A DNA stretch of 64,000 nt from Adiantum capillus-veneris. Its lineage: Eukaryota; Streptophyta; Polypodiopsida; Polypodiales; Pteridaceae. The first letter of the stretch is position 1. Every line of letters starts with the position of its first letter. The stretch spans positions 137,525,029-137,589,028 of the forward strand of contig CM043964.1 in the NCBI GenBank assembly GCA_014529385.2, written 5' to 3'. Shown here one piece after another: positions 43,137 through 59,860 of this stretch. The notes below the pieces were generated by a model that saw only the letters and a program-made list of their open reading frames with translations, made no database searches and was not told the DNA's origin. Made by a program: the position numbers and the translations under genes.

Positions 43137-43830
43137 CTTGGCCTCACATTACTACCTCCTTGGAGAAGTATTTCCGTCCTTCAAAACAAAAGTGGGGTAT
43201 TTCGTCTTAAGAACACCAACGTTTTCCCAAGTGGCACCTTCTTCAGATCTATCTTTCCACTTGACTAATACTTAGCAATGCATGTGATGACAAGTAAAGA
43301 AATCATGATAGTAAAAAATGCACTCTGGTTCATGTAGCTGGGTGGAAGGTTCAATGAAATCAACCAAAACGTGTTTATCATGTACATTGTAAGCCCAATG
43401 CAAGCGTTTGCATAAACGACAAAGATGAAAAACATGTGAATACAAGAGTGCACATATAAAGAAAGTCTGTAGGTCATATTTTGAATGGGCCACAATATCT
43501 AGGAGATAACTTAGGTGTAGGATCTTAGACTTTTTGAATGCTCTAGAACACGTAAGAATACCTCTTCACCATTCCTGAGAGTGGCTTGCCGATGTTTCGC
43601 ATCAACCTACTTCTTGTATCTATCATGTGCTTGTTGAACATTTTGACAAGCAATTTTTAGCATATCCATATGATCTTAGATAAAGTCCTTGACTTGCTAT
43701 ATTTTCTTGGTAGCCAACCCGACCATAACTAATGATCGAGGTTGAAACCAGTGCATAAGCATGAAGGGACTAAACCAACTAGTAACATGCTTCACACTCT
43801 TATGAGAAAATTATAGAATACGGAGCACTC
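43137..43830 (-). mobile_element. Worn Ty3/gypsy chromovirus fragment (integrase tail, chromodomain)
   Basis: In changing frames the minus strand gives LMHWFQPRSLVMVGLATKKI and CQNVQQAHDRYKK (after the integrase core), then TYRLSL-type barrel, CKRLHWAYNVHDKHVLVDFI and EPSTQLHEPECI. It ends with the chromodomain-like WKDRSEEGATWEN and KTKYPTFVLKDG. The sequence differs clearly from the family at 1-16 kb, so a second chromovirus lineage is present. It has many stops and is an old copy. Confidence 0.65.
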
Positions 43831-44209
43831 TCTGATGTTTCCCCCCCCCCTTTCTCTCACCCTTTGGTGATCACTATTTAAAGGAGGTGAGGTTTACTCC
43901 ATGCCCCTCACTTAGCTTTGTCTTTGCATAGTGTGTGTGTTTGTGAAAGAAGAGATTTGAGAGCATATATAAACTTGTGTACTTGATGGCTATGGATTTG
44001 GTGGTTAAAGATGGTACTTCTCAGGTTCGTTCACTACTGAGATTGCATCTAGTTTTTTCAATTTTTAAACTACCAATTAGTATTGTTTCCCTGCACTGTG
44101 TCAATATGGGAAGGGTTTGACGACTTTGGTATACTACACAGTGTAATAGAACAAAACAACACATAATAAATTGATATTTTTTGGGGCATTTAGTTGGCGA
44201 TTCTTAGCC
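43831..44209. other. Intergenic flank of the 44.2-kb element
   Basis: Nothing recognised. A C/T run is at 43842-43858. Confidence 0.4.
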
Positions 44210-44214
44210 TGGTG

Positions 44215-44805
44215 TGTTAACCCTCACGGCTCACGGACACCCTATCACCTACGACGGACGTTGTAACCTACGGCGGACATTGTATTATTTATTTGGTAGA
44301 GTCAGGTATCGGGCTTGTCGGTCCAATAGGAAAAGGGTAAGAGTGGTCGCCGATGAGAGGCGCACTCTAACTGGAACATTCAAGGGATTAATTGGCTAAG
44401 CATGGGCGCCCAAGTGTGAATGGGGTGAGCTCATATAAAAGTCAACTAAACCTAAAATTCACTCATTCTCTCATTTGTGCAATAGAAGAGTGCTCTTGCT
44501 CCATTTCCATCTTCTTCTTCTTCATCTCCTTGTGTGTGTGTGTGTGTGTATGCGTGAGAGAGAGAGAGAGAGAGAGAGAGAGTGCGATCGAGCATTGCGA
44601 CGACGACACGGCGGCGGCGAAGCGGCGGCTCCTTCTTCTTCGCGGCGAGAAATCCTCCACGAAGCAAGCGTAGAGCGGTGAGTGACACACCATCGCCTTC
44701 TTTGAGCTTACTAGTTTAGACTTGTTGTGTGCTTGAAACCATTTGTGGCTAGCACACGGTGTATCGGCAAGTTCCTTGCATTGACACGTGCGACATATGC
44801 GCACA
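44215..44805 (+). repeat. 5' LTR of the gag-protease element
   Basis: The LTR starts TGTTAACCCTCACGG and ends ATGCGCACA. The TATA box catataaaa is at about 44432-44440. (GT)n and (GA)n tracts lie at 44531-44582, in what should be the transcribed R/U5 part. Confidence 0.92.
44432..44440 (+). promoter_or_regulatory. TATA box of the 5' LTR
   Basis: The sequence catataaaa is conserved in the 3' LTR at about 52735-52743. Confidence 0.65.
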
Positions 44806-44809
44806 TTTT

Positions 44810-44827
44810 TGGCGCCGCTGTCGGGGA
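44810..44827 (+). other. Primer-binding site, tRNA-Asp type
   Basis: TGGCGCCGCTGTCGGGGA lies four bases after the LTR. It has two differences from the TGGCGCCGTTGCCGGGGA used by Athila/Tat-type Ty3/gypsy elements. Confidence 0.8.
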
Positions 44828-45598
44828 ATGCCATACACTAAGCTTGAATGGCACTCTGTGCTTCTCCGTGGTGCAATTTCTATTGTAGGAAAGGTAAGGA
44901 AGGAGGGTGTGTGTGTTGAGAAGAGGGATTTGGTGTTATACTGTGTGTTTTTTTTGTTAATGGAGTTTTCAAAGGTACTGTGTTTATTCTCTGTGTATTA
45001 AGGTTGTTAGTTTTCTTTGTTAATGGAGTTTTCAAAGGTACTGTGTTTATTCTCTGTGTATTAAGGTAGTTAGTTTTCTGTGTACAGTAAGTAGGAAGTA
45101 GATCTGTGAGAGTTAATAGAGTGTGTTAGTGTGTAACAGTAGGTGTATTAGTTAGAAGTAGGTAGATAGAGTGTGTGTGTGCTCTCGCGCAGGCCGCGGC
45201 GACCTTATCCTTAAAAAAAAAAGATAAAAATAAAAAAAAAATCAAAAAATTTAAAGGTAGCACCGAGATCGGGAATATCTCCCAGACCCAAGCCCAAGCT
45301 CACGCTCAGGCCTAGGCCTCTGTCGCCTTTTAAAAAAACGAATTTTAGCTTCACACGTAGCTAAAAATCGATTTTTTGAGGACCAACGGAACTTCAGATG
45401 CCCGAAAATTGTGTTGTAAAGCACACAATGACCCTCTAAGTGATACGCTCATTTTGAGCTATCACACACTTTAATAAAAAAATCAAACATTAAAAAACAT
45501 TAAAAACATAAAAAACACGAGTGAAAATGGACGCTTAAAAAAGGTAAGCGGTTAACCTTCGAGGTTATTCGCCGACGCTTGTAGGGTGCCAAAGGCAC
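44828..45598 (+). other. Untranslated leader with a 63-bp tandem duplication
   Basis: A 63-base unit (tttgttaatggagttttcaa…) is present twice in tandem, at 44953-45015 and 45016-45078, almost identical. A-rich tracts follow at about 45215-45250. No coding sequence. Confidence 0.75.
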
Positions 45599-48572
45599 AT
45601 GCATCTGTGCTCTGGTCGTGTGCTAGAGACGGAGCAACTAGAAAGAATTTCGACTTACGCGAGTTCTCAATATCCACTTACTTTAGGTTCCGAGCCCTCG
45701 GCGGGGACCCAAGGTAGTACAAACCAAGACCCAAACATAGCGGCTAGTGACTCTTCATCTGGCTACGACGTCATGGAGGGTTTCCCAATGCCTAATCCCG
45801 ATAGCTCGAGCCAAGACATGCATGCCATGGATCCTAAGTCCGGGCCGAGCGTGCTTAGCCGCGTGAAGGAAACCTTTAGTAGAGCTACTTGCTCCGAGCA
45901 TGGAGCTAATGATGTAAATGAGGGGGGTGGGGAAGTAAATTCTCCATTCGTGACCAACGTAGACCTTATGTCCTTAGAAAATGTGCATGTGAATACTTCA
46001 TTCACTGCACCTCCTGACTCTTCAGAGTTATTTCCCTCCGAGGTCATATTACTCGATGGTAGAAGCCTTGCCGAAGTGCAAGAGGTTGAGCGATATATCC
46101 TTGCAGCGAGGGAAAAGGAAGTCGAGAGCTTACGCAAGGCAGAGCAACGAAGAGAGTTAAAATCGAAAGGGCCTATGTCAATATCTTTGCTAGGAGAGCA
46201 ATCAAGTGCTCTTGACTTAGCAACCGCTAAGGGCCAACCCCTAAAAAGCCACATTGCATCTGTTTCAAAGGACACCCCTAGCACCTCAATCCTAGATGGA
46301 GTGTTCTTAAATGAGAACTGGGAGTACGAACTACAAACGGAAACTCTAACAGACCTATACATAGGTCACACCTATCACGTGGGTTGGTTAGATGTCCTAC
46401 AATCCACAATGGGTGCTACTAGTGTGGAGGATCAACAACAAAGAGTTTGTGAGGTCATCCATAGGTTCATTGAGTTAGAGAGACATAACGAGGGGATCAA
46501 CATGCCTTCAACGGGTCTCATGAGATTCTTAGATACAGGAAATGCTAAACAACCGACCTTATCGCAAATGGAGACTCCCTCGGTAAGTCCGATGGATCCC
46601 CCATATGTTGTTTCTCCAGGGGTCTCAGTGCAATATGAGCCCACGAGTGATAGCTTCACCTTTCCAAGTCTAGCTCATCTTTCCCTTGATGACACCACGG
46701 CTATCATGCCTACCCCAATGATGGGCATGCCGAGAAACACACCATGGACCTCATTTGTTAGTAAAGCTCCACTAATGGTAGCTCAATGCCTGCAACAGTA
46801 CCTACAAGTGTGTACCAATCTTATGCACCTATGGGTCATCACACTCATTTAGTCCCTACCCCTCCCATTGTTTCAACTACCTATGCTCCACAACCACAAT
46901 ACACAAGTTCTTATTTCCATGGGACTATACCGGCTAGCATTAGCATGTCACATCCGACGTCTGCTATGCCTAGGGCCACCCATATGAACTATGGACCACC
47001 ACATGGTACAACATCGTACCCAACGTGGAACCCAAGGGCTTCCTATGCGCCAAGCCCAATGCCAATACCTACTCCACATGTAGTCTCTGGAGCACCTTCA
47101 CCCACGGTGCCTGCTCACTTAGGTGACTTGGCAACATTTGCTCAAGCTATTGGTCAATCTATTGCTGAGAATATGCGTAACGCGCCTGATAGAGAGCCTA
47201 GAAGTAAGGCAGTACAAATAGCCAAGCTCACACAAAAATTTAGTGGAGACGGGGATGTGAGAAGCATATCGAAGTGTTTGAACAAATATGCGATTCTCTA
47301 GGAGAACACAATGACTTGCATAAGAGCAATGCATTAAGCCTAACCTTAAGTGGGAAGGCAGGGGATTGGTATAGAACCCTAAGGGTGGAAGAAAAAACGA
47401 TTTACCCTACTCTTAGGAGACTGTTCTTAAAAGAATACATACGAGAGGGAGTGCTTTGGGATGTAGCCTCTCAGCTCTAAAAAGCCCAACGAGAGGAAGG
47501 AGAGTCGGTGAGAGACTTTATTAGTCGCTTGAAGCATTTGAATTCTCGTTGTAATCCAAATGAGCGCTTCAACAATAACCAATTGCTTGATAGATTCATT
47601 AGGGGATTACGACATGAGGATATCTACAATGGCCTAGTCATTAGAGGTATCACCACTTGGGAAGCAGTCACCACCAATGCGATCCAATTGGAGGATAATT
47701 TAATGATTCAAGGAGAAAGAGTGTCTGTTGAGACCCTAAAGCCTATTGCTAAGGAGCCAAAGATATCTGAGATGACTTTAGCAGATCTCACCAAGGCTAT
47801 TCAAGAGAGTCTTAGAGACAATCGTGCTCTGCAAAACAATCATATGTATCCAAGAAGGGAGCAGCAATGGTGCTCAGTATGCTATGGACCGCATAGTACC
47901 AGTGAATGCCCTACTTTTAGAGTAAAATTCAATGGGAACTGCAATGCCTGTGGGAGGTATGGTCATCAAGCTAAGGATTGCATAGTATTTAAGCTCGCGA
48001 TGGCCAATAGACCAACCTTAGCATGGACAGACACACCTCGAGTGCCTGCATTGATGCCGGCCCCACCTCTTGAACAAACAGCACAACACATGGTCCCTAG
48101 GGCCCAAAATGTTGTTCAAAGAACACCTTTACCACCTCCAGTGCTAGGACCGCAACCACCACATCCGAGAATCACTTCTGTGAATCAAGTGGGTTGTGAG
48201 TCATCTATTTCTTGTTTGGAAGGCTATGAGGAAGATATAGATCCTAATATTGCCTATGGGATGGATGTGCTTGAAGAAAGTCCACAATACTACATAGAGG
48301 ACTATTGGGGACAAGTCAAACCTGTATATCAAGTAGCTGCTCTTGCGGCAAGAGGCCAAAATATCAATTACACTGCTAAGAGACCACCTCTTCAATGCTA
48401 TGAGTGTGGAGTTCCACATCGTGTAGCCGAGTGTCCTATTAGGCTACAAAAGAACGCCACACTAATGCAAACCAATCAAGCGAGCACGTCTACAATGCCG
48501 ATACTCATGTGTAATCGATGTGGCATAGATCATTTGATTGCCCAATGTCCAAATAATCCAAATGCACCGTAG
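45599..48572 (+). pseudogene. Gag of the gag-protease element
   Basis: Frames 45599-46852, 46786-47301 and 47274-48572 join through two frameshifts and one stop (47478). The front is serine-rich with LADVQEVERYILAAREKEVE-like helices. A proline-rich middle follows. The gag domain reads LAQAIGQSIAENMR, KLTQKFSGDGDV, LTLSGKAGDWYRTL and EGESVRDFISRLKHLNSRCN. Four CX2C-type knuckles follow: CSVCYGPHSTSEC, CNACGRYGHQAKDC, CYECGVPHRVAEC and CNRCGIDHLIAQC. Four tandem knuckles is an unusually high number. Confidence 0.8.
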
Positions 48573-48587
48573 ATCACGCCATTAAAC

Positions 48588-50363
48588 TTGATTGAAGTTA
48601 CCGAGGAGCCATCACAAAGTACACCTGTGGTACCAGTAAACATACTCACACGGTCGATGCTCCAAAAACAAAATTATATTCTTGAGGAAAGAGACACGGC
48701 ATCAATTGCCCAATCTCAGAAAAAGAAGAAAACACGAAGGAAGAGATCGCAAAAAGCAGCGAAGTCAGACCCCAATTCAAAGACCAACATAGGGACTGGT
48801 GACGACCCCGTATATATGAACGACGCTGAAGAAGATTCTGATTCAGGTGAAACCATGGAGACCAAAACGACCACTAACATAGAAACCAACAAGGAAGATC
48901 TTCATTAGCCACAATGGCCAGGATCCAAAAAGAAGATAGGAACTTACCCAAACCCTACAGAGGAGATTGAGCGAGTCAAGCAATTAAGGAGTTTGATAGA
49001 AGATACCCAAAGGGATCTAGAACCAGCACCTAGGAAGATCCAGATTACAGACACCGTGTTCCCTACGCAACAACAACCTCACCAAGTCCATAGACTCTTG
49101 GACATACCTAGTGTCATCCAAGAAGAAAGTGACTTAAAGTCATGGGAAAGTGGGCGTACTCACTTCTTGATGGAAAGAATGTTTATAGAGGGACTACCTG
49201 ATCCTATCGAAGAAATGGAGATCCCATCTTCCCCACGTCAAGGGACTCAAGGCCAAAAGGTGCCGTTAAACATTACCAAATTGACGGATTTCATGTCTTC
49301 AGAAGTTAGAACCACCATCATGTCCAAACTATATAAAGACCCTGAGCTACTCTCAGCTCTTCGAGCCTTCCTCAATGGAGAACTGAAGTTTGGGCTACCA
49401 CAATTTGCACAGATGGATGGAGCTGGGGAGATGCCAATAGAGGAGGAACACATAGATCCACAACCCAACCTAGATGAGAACCTTGTTATAGAAATACCTG
49501 TTAACAAGTTGGGACAATACTTTGAGGGTGATGAATCCAATGCGACCATACCAATCAATACTAAGGGATTAAGTGTGAAGAGAATCCCTGATGGTGGCGC
49601 TGGGGTTAGCATTGTGACTAAAAATTGATGGGAAACTATGGGAAGACCTCACCTTGCGACCACAACCATAGTAGTGAAGATGGCCAATGGGTCTATTGTT
49701 AAACCTATTGGGATGCTAGAAGACCTCAAGATCAAGGTCTTTGGACATAAAATAAGAGTTACCTTCATTGTTATGGATTTCTCCAAGCACACTATGGCAT
49801 CGAAGATGATCTTAGGACGTCCTTTCATGAGGGAAGCAAAAATGGTGCATGACTGGTCTAAGAACCATGTCTACCTGCAGTTCCAAGATTCTGTCATTCG
49901 AGTGGATCTTATGACGGGTCGAGCACATCCTCTAGGAAACAGGTTTATAATTGATCATAGATATGACACCACAGTTCACTCGGCCCCATTGCAGTATTGT
50001 TATACGTGTAAAGCGGACACTGATGTTGGGGAAGATTCTCCTTATATGGACGTACTACCTGGGATGACTGAGTCGGACAATGTGGATTGGGTCCACCTAG
50101 CAGCAACCATAGACACTTGGGGAAACAGGGAGACAACCTGGGTAACACTTGAGGGGGATGAAATGCCCGTACCCTTAAATATGCTACAAGCAATGCATAT
50201 AGCTTCTGACAAGACTCATACTAATATAACAAAAAAAAGATACAAGTGGGTCCCTAAAGCTTCTTCAACGACCATAACTAGTGCTAAAAAACGAAAGCCT
50301 TGTAAGAAACGTACCACTCGTTCCAAGAAAAGTAAGAAAACGTGGCCGTGGATTCCTAAATGA
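48588..50363 (+). pseudogene. Linker and aspartic protease of the gag-protease element
   Basis: Frames 48588-48908, 48993-49628 and 49638-50363 are in one phase, separated by stops. After a lysine-rich linker, the protease loop is IPDGGAGVSIVTKN (D-G-G-A), followed by IVVKMANGSIVKPIGMLEDL, VTFIVMDFS and KMILGRPFMREAKMVHDW, the ILGRPW-like end of retropepsins. A basic tail with KWVPKAS and WPWIPK repeats follows. No RT comes after it. Confidence 0.75.
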
Positions 50364-50880
50364 CTATTGGAAGCCCAAGGCTACTATCAAGGAAATGATC
50401 AAATCTGGGTGCCAAAACGTAGATTGTGTTCTTACCTATCACCTGACCCATGTGAGCAATCCCGTAGCTTCAAAACAAATTAACAATCGTGGAAAGAAAA
50501 AAATCACAGAATGCTACACACCCGCTCCAGAGCTAGTTTGGGTACCGAAGAAAGAACGATTTGTTCCACCTAGCTCAGGAAGAGGGGAGTCCCATGAAGC
50601 TTCTAGCTCCTCATGTAATGCATCCATAAAGGTAAAAGCTTCTCCACAGCTTCCACCTACAATAGTGGACCTCCATGAAGCTACAAAGGAATCCACATCT
50701 CCCAGTGTTCAAGAATCACCTGATGAACCACTTCAAGCTCGATCCTGGGAGAGTACCTTACCACCCTTGCAACTCGACGAGACACCTAAGGTAATAGAAA
50801 ACTACTGGCAAAAATCCCCACCTATTACCAACCGGAATAATTGGTTTCAAAGGGTGACAAGCTCATTTCAAATGATATGA
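50281..50880 (+). pseudogene. C-terminal basic ORF after the protease
   Basis: A 199-codon frame, +1 relative to the protease. It is rich in K, S and P with VWVPKKERFVPPSS and ENYWQKSPPITNRNN. It has no known domain. A purine tract aaggaagggggga lies right after its stop (50887-50899). Confidence 0.5.
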
Positions 50881-50899
50881 TCTACCCAAGGAAGGGGGG

Positions 50900-52504
50900 A
50901 GTGTTTGCTGACAGTCATCATTCACTCACTCCCCTCTCAACCTTCCTCCTTGACCTCTCAATATCCAAATCTTAGGGAATGTATATATAAATCCTTATAC
51001 TCACAAAAAAAATTAAAAATAAAGAGCAAGAGCAATTATCAAACGTGTATGCACAATAAAAGTCAAAACATTGACCCAGACCTACACATTTACATCCGGT
51101 ACACTGAAACAGAAACCTATGTCATCTAACACCTTTGATCCTCATCACTCGAGTGATGGAGGGTAGGTAGGATTAGTACAATAGGAGTGTTTCTGTTTTA
51201 GAGTTGAGTGATTAGCAAAGTTCTTTCTTCCCACTGATATGCCTTTTACAAGTATTCTTTGTGTTTCTTAGTGTGTACAGGAACGTGTTGCTGTTGTTAG
51301 GATTTGGACCTTCATGGGATCTTTCTCTCATTCACACTTCAAATCAAGCGCGACCATCGACACAAACAGGTGTTTCTTGTCCATTAGCATTGTCCCTTAT
51401 CTTTTTGCATCCATGTTTGTCTGCTTTGATTGTGATTGGTAGCATAATATTCAGTGCATTTGCTTAGTACCAAACATTAAATTCAATGGATTTTTTGTCA
51501 TAATCACTTGTCTAGGTTTAAAAATCAAGCAGTTCGACTAAGCTAGTTTGACCAAGTTAGGTGTTAGAGATCTTCTCTTAATACCATGGGGAATGCCTAA
51601 ATCAATGGTTACTTAGGTTCTTAATCCGATTTAGGCAGCATTGTGTGAAATGTACTAGGGCTTTCTAGTGGGATTGACCCTATTGACCTTTAGCTTAAGT
51701 ATTATAAAGGGAGTTTACTTGTGTGATGAGCTTGGGGAGGTGTATCAGTGTTATATGACCCCCCAAAGTTACAAAATTAAAATGCTGAAAATGAACAAAC
51801 AAAAAATCAAAGTGTCACAATGTAAAATCTTAAGTTGGAAGAGAAATCTCAGCTTGATTGGGTACTTCACTCACATGTATCGCCTATGGTACTAGAGCCC
51901 TAGAGGTTCCCAGTGTGGACGCTTTTCCTTGAAAAGCAAAAAACCCAAGGCATACAAAATAAGCACACACATCAAAATTGAATCACTGTGAAAAGACTTT
52001 GGGGGGTCAAAGAAAAGGTAATCAATCAGGCGATGATTTCATGAGAAATTCCTTTTATCGTAGCTTAACTACAAGGTCTTCTAGGTATAGCCTCTAGTCA
52101 GCCCTCGAACATGAAATACTTGGCTCTCGCGATTAAACAACTTAATTGACCAGAGAAAATTAAGAAGCTTACCCATGGTATTAATAGTCGATCTCTAGTG
52201 CCTTTCGATCCTTAAATTAGCGACCCCAGACTTGTTTAATTTTTTACCTTTACATCTGTTTATGCATTTGATTATATTGCAATTTAATGTTTATTGCTCA
52301 CAAATTGTTTAAAATTCTGTTACCAATCAATTTGTCTGCCTAAAACTGCATATGCTTTTTAATCGCTTATGAGAATGCAATTACTATGCCAATGTTGTTT
52401 GATTTTGCAATGACTGAAGAAGGCTAAGGACATTCATCTCAAATGCTCTTCCACCTCGACGAACGAGCTTCAACTCAATAGCTTTCGAGGACGGAATCTA
52501 CATC
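50900..52504 (+). other. Non-coding 3' part of the gag-protease element
   Basis: 1.6 kb without a supported gene. The position where RT, RNase H and integrase would be expected shows none of their motifs in any frame. Confidence 0.6.
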
Positions 52505-52517
52505 AGGAAGGGGGGCA
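52505..52517 (+). other. Polypurine tract
   Basis: The sequence aggaaggggggca directly precedes the 3' LTR. Confidence 0.8.
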
Positions 52518-52844
52518 TGTTAACCCTCACGGCTCATGGACACCCTATCACCTACGACGGATGTTGTAACCTACGGCGGACATTGTATTATTTATTTGGT
52601 AGAGTCAGGTACCGGGCTTGTCGGTCCAATAGGAAAAGGGTAAGAGTGATCGCCGATGAGAGGCGCACTCTAACTGGAACATTCAAGGGATTAGTTGGCT
52701 AAGCATGGGCGCCCCAGTGTGAATGGGGTGAGCTCATATAAAAGTCAACTAAACCTAAAATTTACTCATTCTCTCATTTGTGCAATAGAAGAGTGCTCTT
52801 GCTCCATTTCCATCTTCTTCTTTTTCATCTCCTTGTGTGTATGC

Positions 52845-52921
<77 letters not shown>

Positions 52922-53160
52922 CGATCGAGCATTGCGACGACGGCACGGCGGCGGCGAAGCAGTTGAGTGCGGCGAAGTGGTGGCTCCTTCTTCTTTGCGG
53001 CGAGGAATCCTCCACGAAGCAAGTCTAGAGCGATGAGTGACACACCATCGCCTTCTTTGAGCTTACTAGTTTAGACTTGTTGTGTGCTTGGAGCCATTTG
53101 TGGCTCGCACACGGTGTATCGGCAAGTTCCTTGCATTGACACGTGCAACATACGCGCACA
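52518..53160 (+). repeat. 3' LTR of the gag-protease element
   Basis: 643 bases. It is longer than the 5' LTR because of an expanded (GA)n (52847-52919) and an extra 18-20 bases in the gcggcgaag region. Confidence 0.92.
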
Positions 53161-53165
53161 TGGTG

Positions 53166-54930
53166 ATTGCGAGTTACGGTCAAAGGAATGTTTCTTTGAT
53201 GGGGTGTCTGGTTTTGCATTGGCTATTGACGTTGTTTCTCTACATGTGATTTTCTTCATTAGGATATGGTTTATAATTACAAGTTGTATGGGGTTGTTTG
53301 ACCATTGCTCCCACTGATGTTTTTTTTTTTTGGCTCAACATTGAGGGCATTATCCCTGCATAGCGATGGTGCAAACAATGTATCTGCTACTGCAGGTGAT
53401 GAGAATGGATTTTGTATATTCGTAGCAGCATGAATCTCTGAATAAACTTTGCCCATTATTGATGTTGTATAGCCTTCATTTTTTTGATAAGGATCCAAGG
53501 AGAGCAAAGCTTGCTTTAGGGATGTGACCGTAATGCACTATGCCTTCGGTTTGGAAAACCCCTGCTTAAACTAATTCCTGGCTTTGGATTAAATGTCTTG
53601 GTTGATGTCTATAATGAAAGAATTGGGTACTTACTGCTGAAAGTCTAGAAGGAGTTTGTCTTGATAATACACAGCTTATAGTTTGTTTTCTTTGGAAAAG
53701 TAAGAAAGATGGTAAGATTTACCCTTGACTCTCGCAGGTAAAGTATTGGTATATTGGGCAGGTTTGCCCAAAAGGGTGGTTATTATTTTAACATGGGTGT
53801 GAGGTTTGCTGTTTTGCCTACTTAGGGGTAATCTCTGATTCTATCTGATACCGAATGCTTACGAGGCTAGCAACATATTAAGGGATGCCACTGAATTTTT
53901 TACTAGAGTAATACTAGGTTGACTAGATTTGGTAGGTTTCTATCTAATTTGACACAACACTTACTAAAACAGACGGAGGCCACTATAACATGTCGGATAC
54001 TATATGCCTAAGTGGGCATGTGAGGTGTTGTTTTGCTTGATAACACAACCAAGTTTTGATGGCTTATCCTAACATTAGAACTTTTTTGTAAAAAGAGATA
54101 TTTGAAGTTGTGGACTAGGTTACTTTATGGCTTGATGGTACTTGTGAAAGAGGAATTAGTACCTAAAAATATTGTAAAGTAATTTTTTCTAAAAAAAGAC
54201 CTACAGGCTAATATGGGAATCAAGACACTTGGATCAAAAGGGGTTGTGACCTTCTGATCAAAATGATATGTATGTCAAATATCTATTTAAGGGCTATATA
54301 GAAACCATACATAAAAATTACATCCAAGCATTGGTATAATAATTTTTTTTGAACAAAATTATTAAAAATTGAAGAATTGAGAGACATGAACACTTTGGAC
54401 AGTGGTTTTAAGATTTAAAATTTTTACAAGTTGGACATGGATAACAACTGATACAGTATGTTGACACCTGTAATACACATTCAAGGTTAAAGTATCTGTT
54501 GTCTTGTTTGGATGGATGGAGGTGAGGACTATATCCTTTCTTGGAAATTTTTTTGCTTGAAGCAAATGATTGTCCTTCACATCACTGGCTCGTACTACTA
54601 CTTGGGAGATACCTTTTAGATCAGCTAATGTACTTTTACACTAGAATGAGATCTCATTCTTATAGCCATGTATATAAATAATTCTAAGATTGAGTTGTTT
54701 TTGTACTAATCATTGTCACTTGTCTACAGCCAGCTATCTTTTGAGCTTAAAAGTTCATTTATGTCTTATTATATAAGTAAAACAACTACACACACACAGT
54801 TCAGACAATGAAAAAGAGAGTGAGCAAAACGTGTGCACATACACAATTCTCAGAGGAGAATACGAGAAAGGGAAAAAGTTGGCATAGAGTAGCTCAAAGA
54901 GAGAGAGCAAGAGTGCTCCTCTTCTCGGGT
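53166..54930. other. Intergenic, nothing recognised
   Basis: AT-rich DNA without motif-bearing frames. A T run is at about 53320-53331. Confidence 0.4.
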
Positions 54931-58687
<3,757 letters not shown>

Positions 58688-59860
58688 GAGTTCAAAAAAG
58701 GAGACCTTGTTTTTGTCTACTCATTAAAACACTACATTCCAAATTTAGGAAAAGGAGGATTGACATTTTGTAATTGAGGATTATCTCCTAGCAAAGCAAT
58801 ACAACTTTCAAATCTAGATGGGGAGGTAATAAAAAATTGGATTAATGGAAGACCATTAAAAAAATATCACTTGCCACTAATCGAAAGACATGTTAGGTAG
58901 GTTGCACACAGCCAAGGAATGGAAGCTTAAGAAGCAAGAATTGTTGGAACAAGCTCAAGAGGAAGCATGACTTCACATTCTCAAGCATAAATAGCTAATG
59001 TGATCAAAGCTTGTATTAATGGAAATCATCACCTTGCATGATTCCATATAGGAAGGAATGGATGTTTGAATTTTGCTTGATTCTTCAATAGGTCATCGAA
59101 AAAGGGTAGTTGTTGATACAGGGGCCATGGAAAATGCTATGAACTAGACCCCTTATTGTAGGATAATCACAAAAGAAATGGAACCATCTAGAATGAGTCT
59201 ACATACAGTGAATCCTTCTTTGTTCTACACAACCAAGAAGGTGTATATTGATGTTACGGTGCATGATATTCCATACAAAAAAATTGTTTTATCTTCTTCC
59301 AAATGATAAGTTAGCCAAAAAGAGAATCCTTTATACAGCTTGGATTTGGACTTACAATGCCATCCCAAACTGGGAGGATAATCCATTGCAAGTATGCACA
59401 CCACATGGCCAACAAACTATTGAATTTTGACCAAGTGATTACCCATATACAAAATAGTTTGATGAACCGACAACCTGGTTGCAACAACCAACCACCCTAC
59501 CCAAGAGATGCATGCAAGGGACCAAGCAAGTTTGGATACCTAAGAAACTTCTCCAAAACAAATTTTGATATATTTGGAACCCAGGTAACAACCCAAACAG
59601 TCAAGTACATCCCCATTCCAAACCTCTACAAAACCAAGTCAATGAACACGATTGGTATGGTGGAAGAAACAATTTCTAGCAACTAGTTAGCCAATTGTAA
59701 TAGGACTAACCAATCATAGTGCTACCGTCTCCACCAACACCAACAATATAATGCAACAACTCAAGAGCCTAGATAAATGGGTTTGGAAGCCCAAGGTGCC
59801 TGCTAGGCTAAGTCCTACAATCAAAGAGCGGGCATGCCAATTGCAAAATCCCTTATTTGG
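58688..59860 (+). mobile_element. Ty3/gypsy fragments: integrase tail and protease
   Basis: 58688-58896 encodes FKKGDLVFVYSLKHYIPNLG and, after a break, LDGEVIKNWINGRPLKKYHL, the integrase C-terminus of Athila/Tat-like elements (NGRxLKxY). 59241-59430 encodes TVHDIPYKKIVL and IPNWEDNPLQVCTPHGQQTI, a retropepsin end. WIPKK and WVWKPKVP follow (59.53 and 59.78 kb), resembling the basic tail of the 44-53 kb element. The order integrase-then-protease means two fragments or a rearrangement. Confidence 0.5.

Larger units (their letters stand above)
44215..53160 (+). mobile_element. Complete non-autonomous LTR retrotransposon with gag and protease only
   Basis: LTRs 44215-44805 and 52518-53160 are about 96% identical outside the microsatellites. 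Flanks are exact TGGTG duplications (44210-44214 and 53161-53165). The primer site TGGCGCCGCTGTCGGGGA matches the tRNA-Asp type used by Athila/Tat lineages. Coding sequence covers gag and protease (45.6-50.9 kb). RT, RNase H and integrase motifs are absent. Gag-bearing non-autonomous elements are known in plants (TR-GAG), and this one also retains protease. Most LTR differences are C/T or G/A, as expected after methylation. Confidence 0.9.

Noticed and set aside
45599-50880. Hidden RT or integrase in the gag-protease element
   Set aside because: I looked for DYRxLN, xxDD, ADALSR, GHxG…CxxC and the DDE-integrase blocks in the frames between 45.6 and 52.5 kb and found none.
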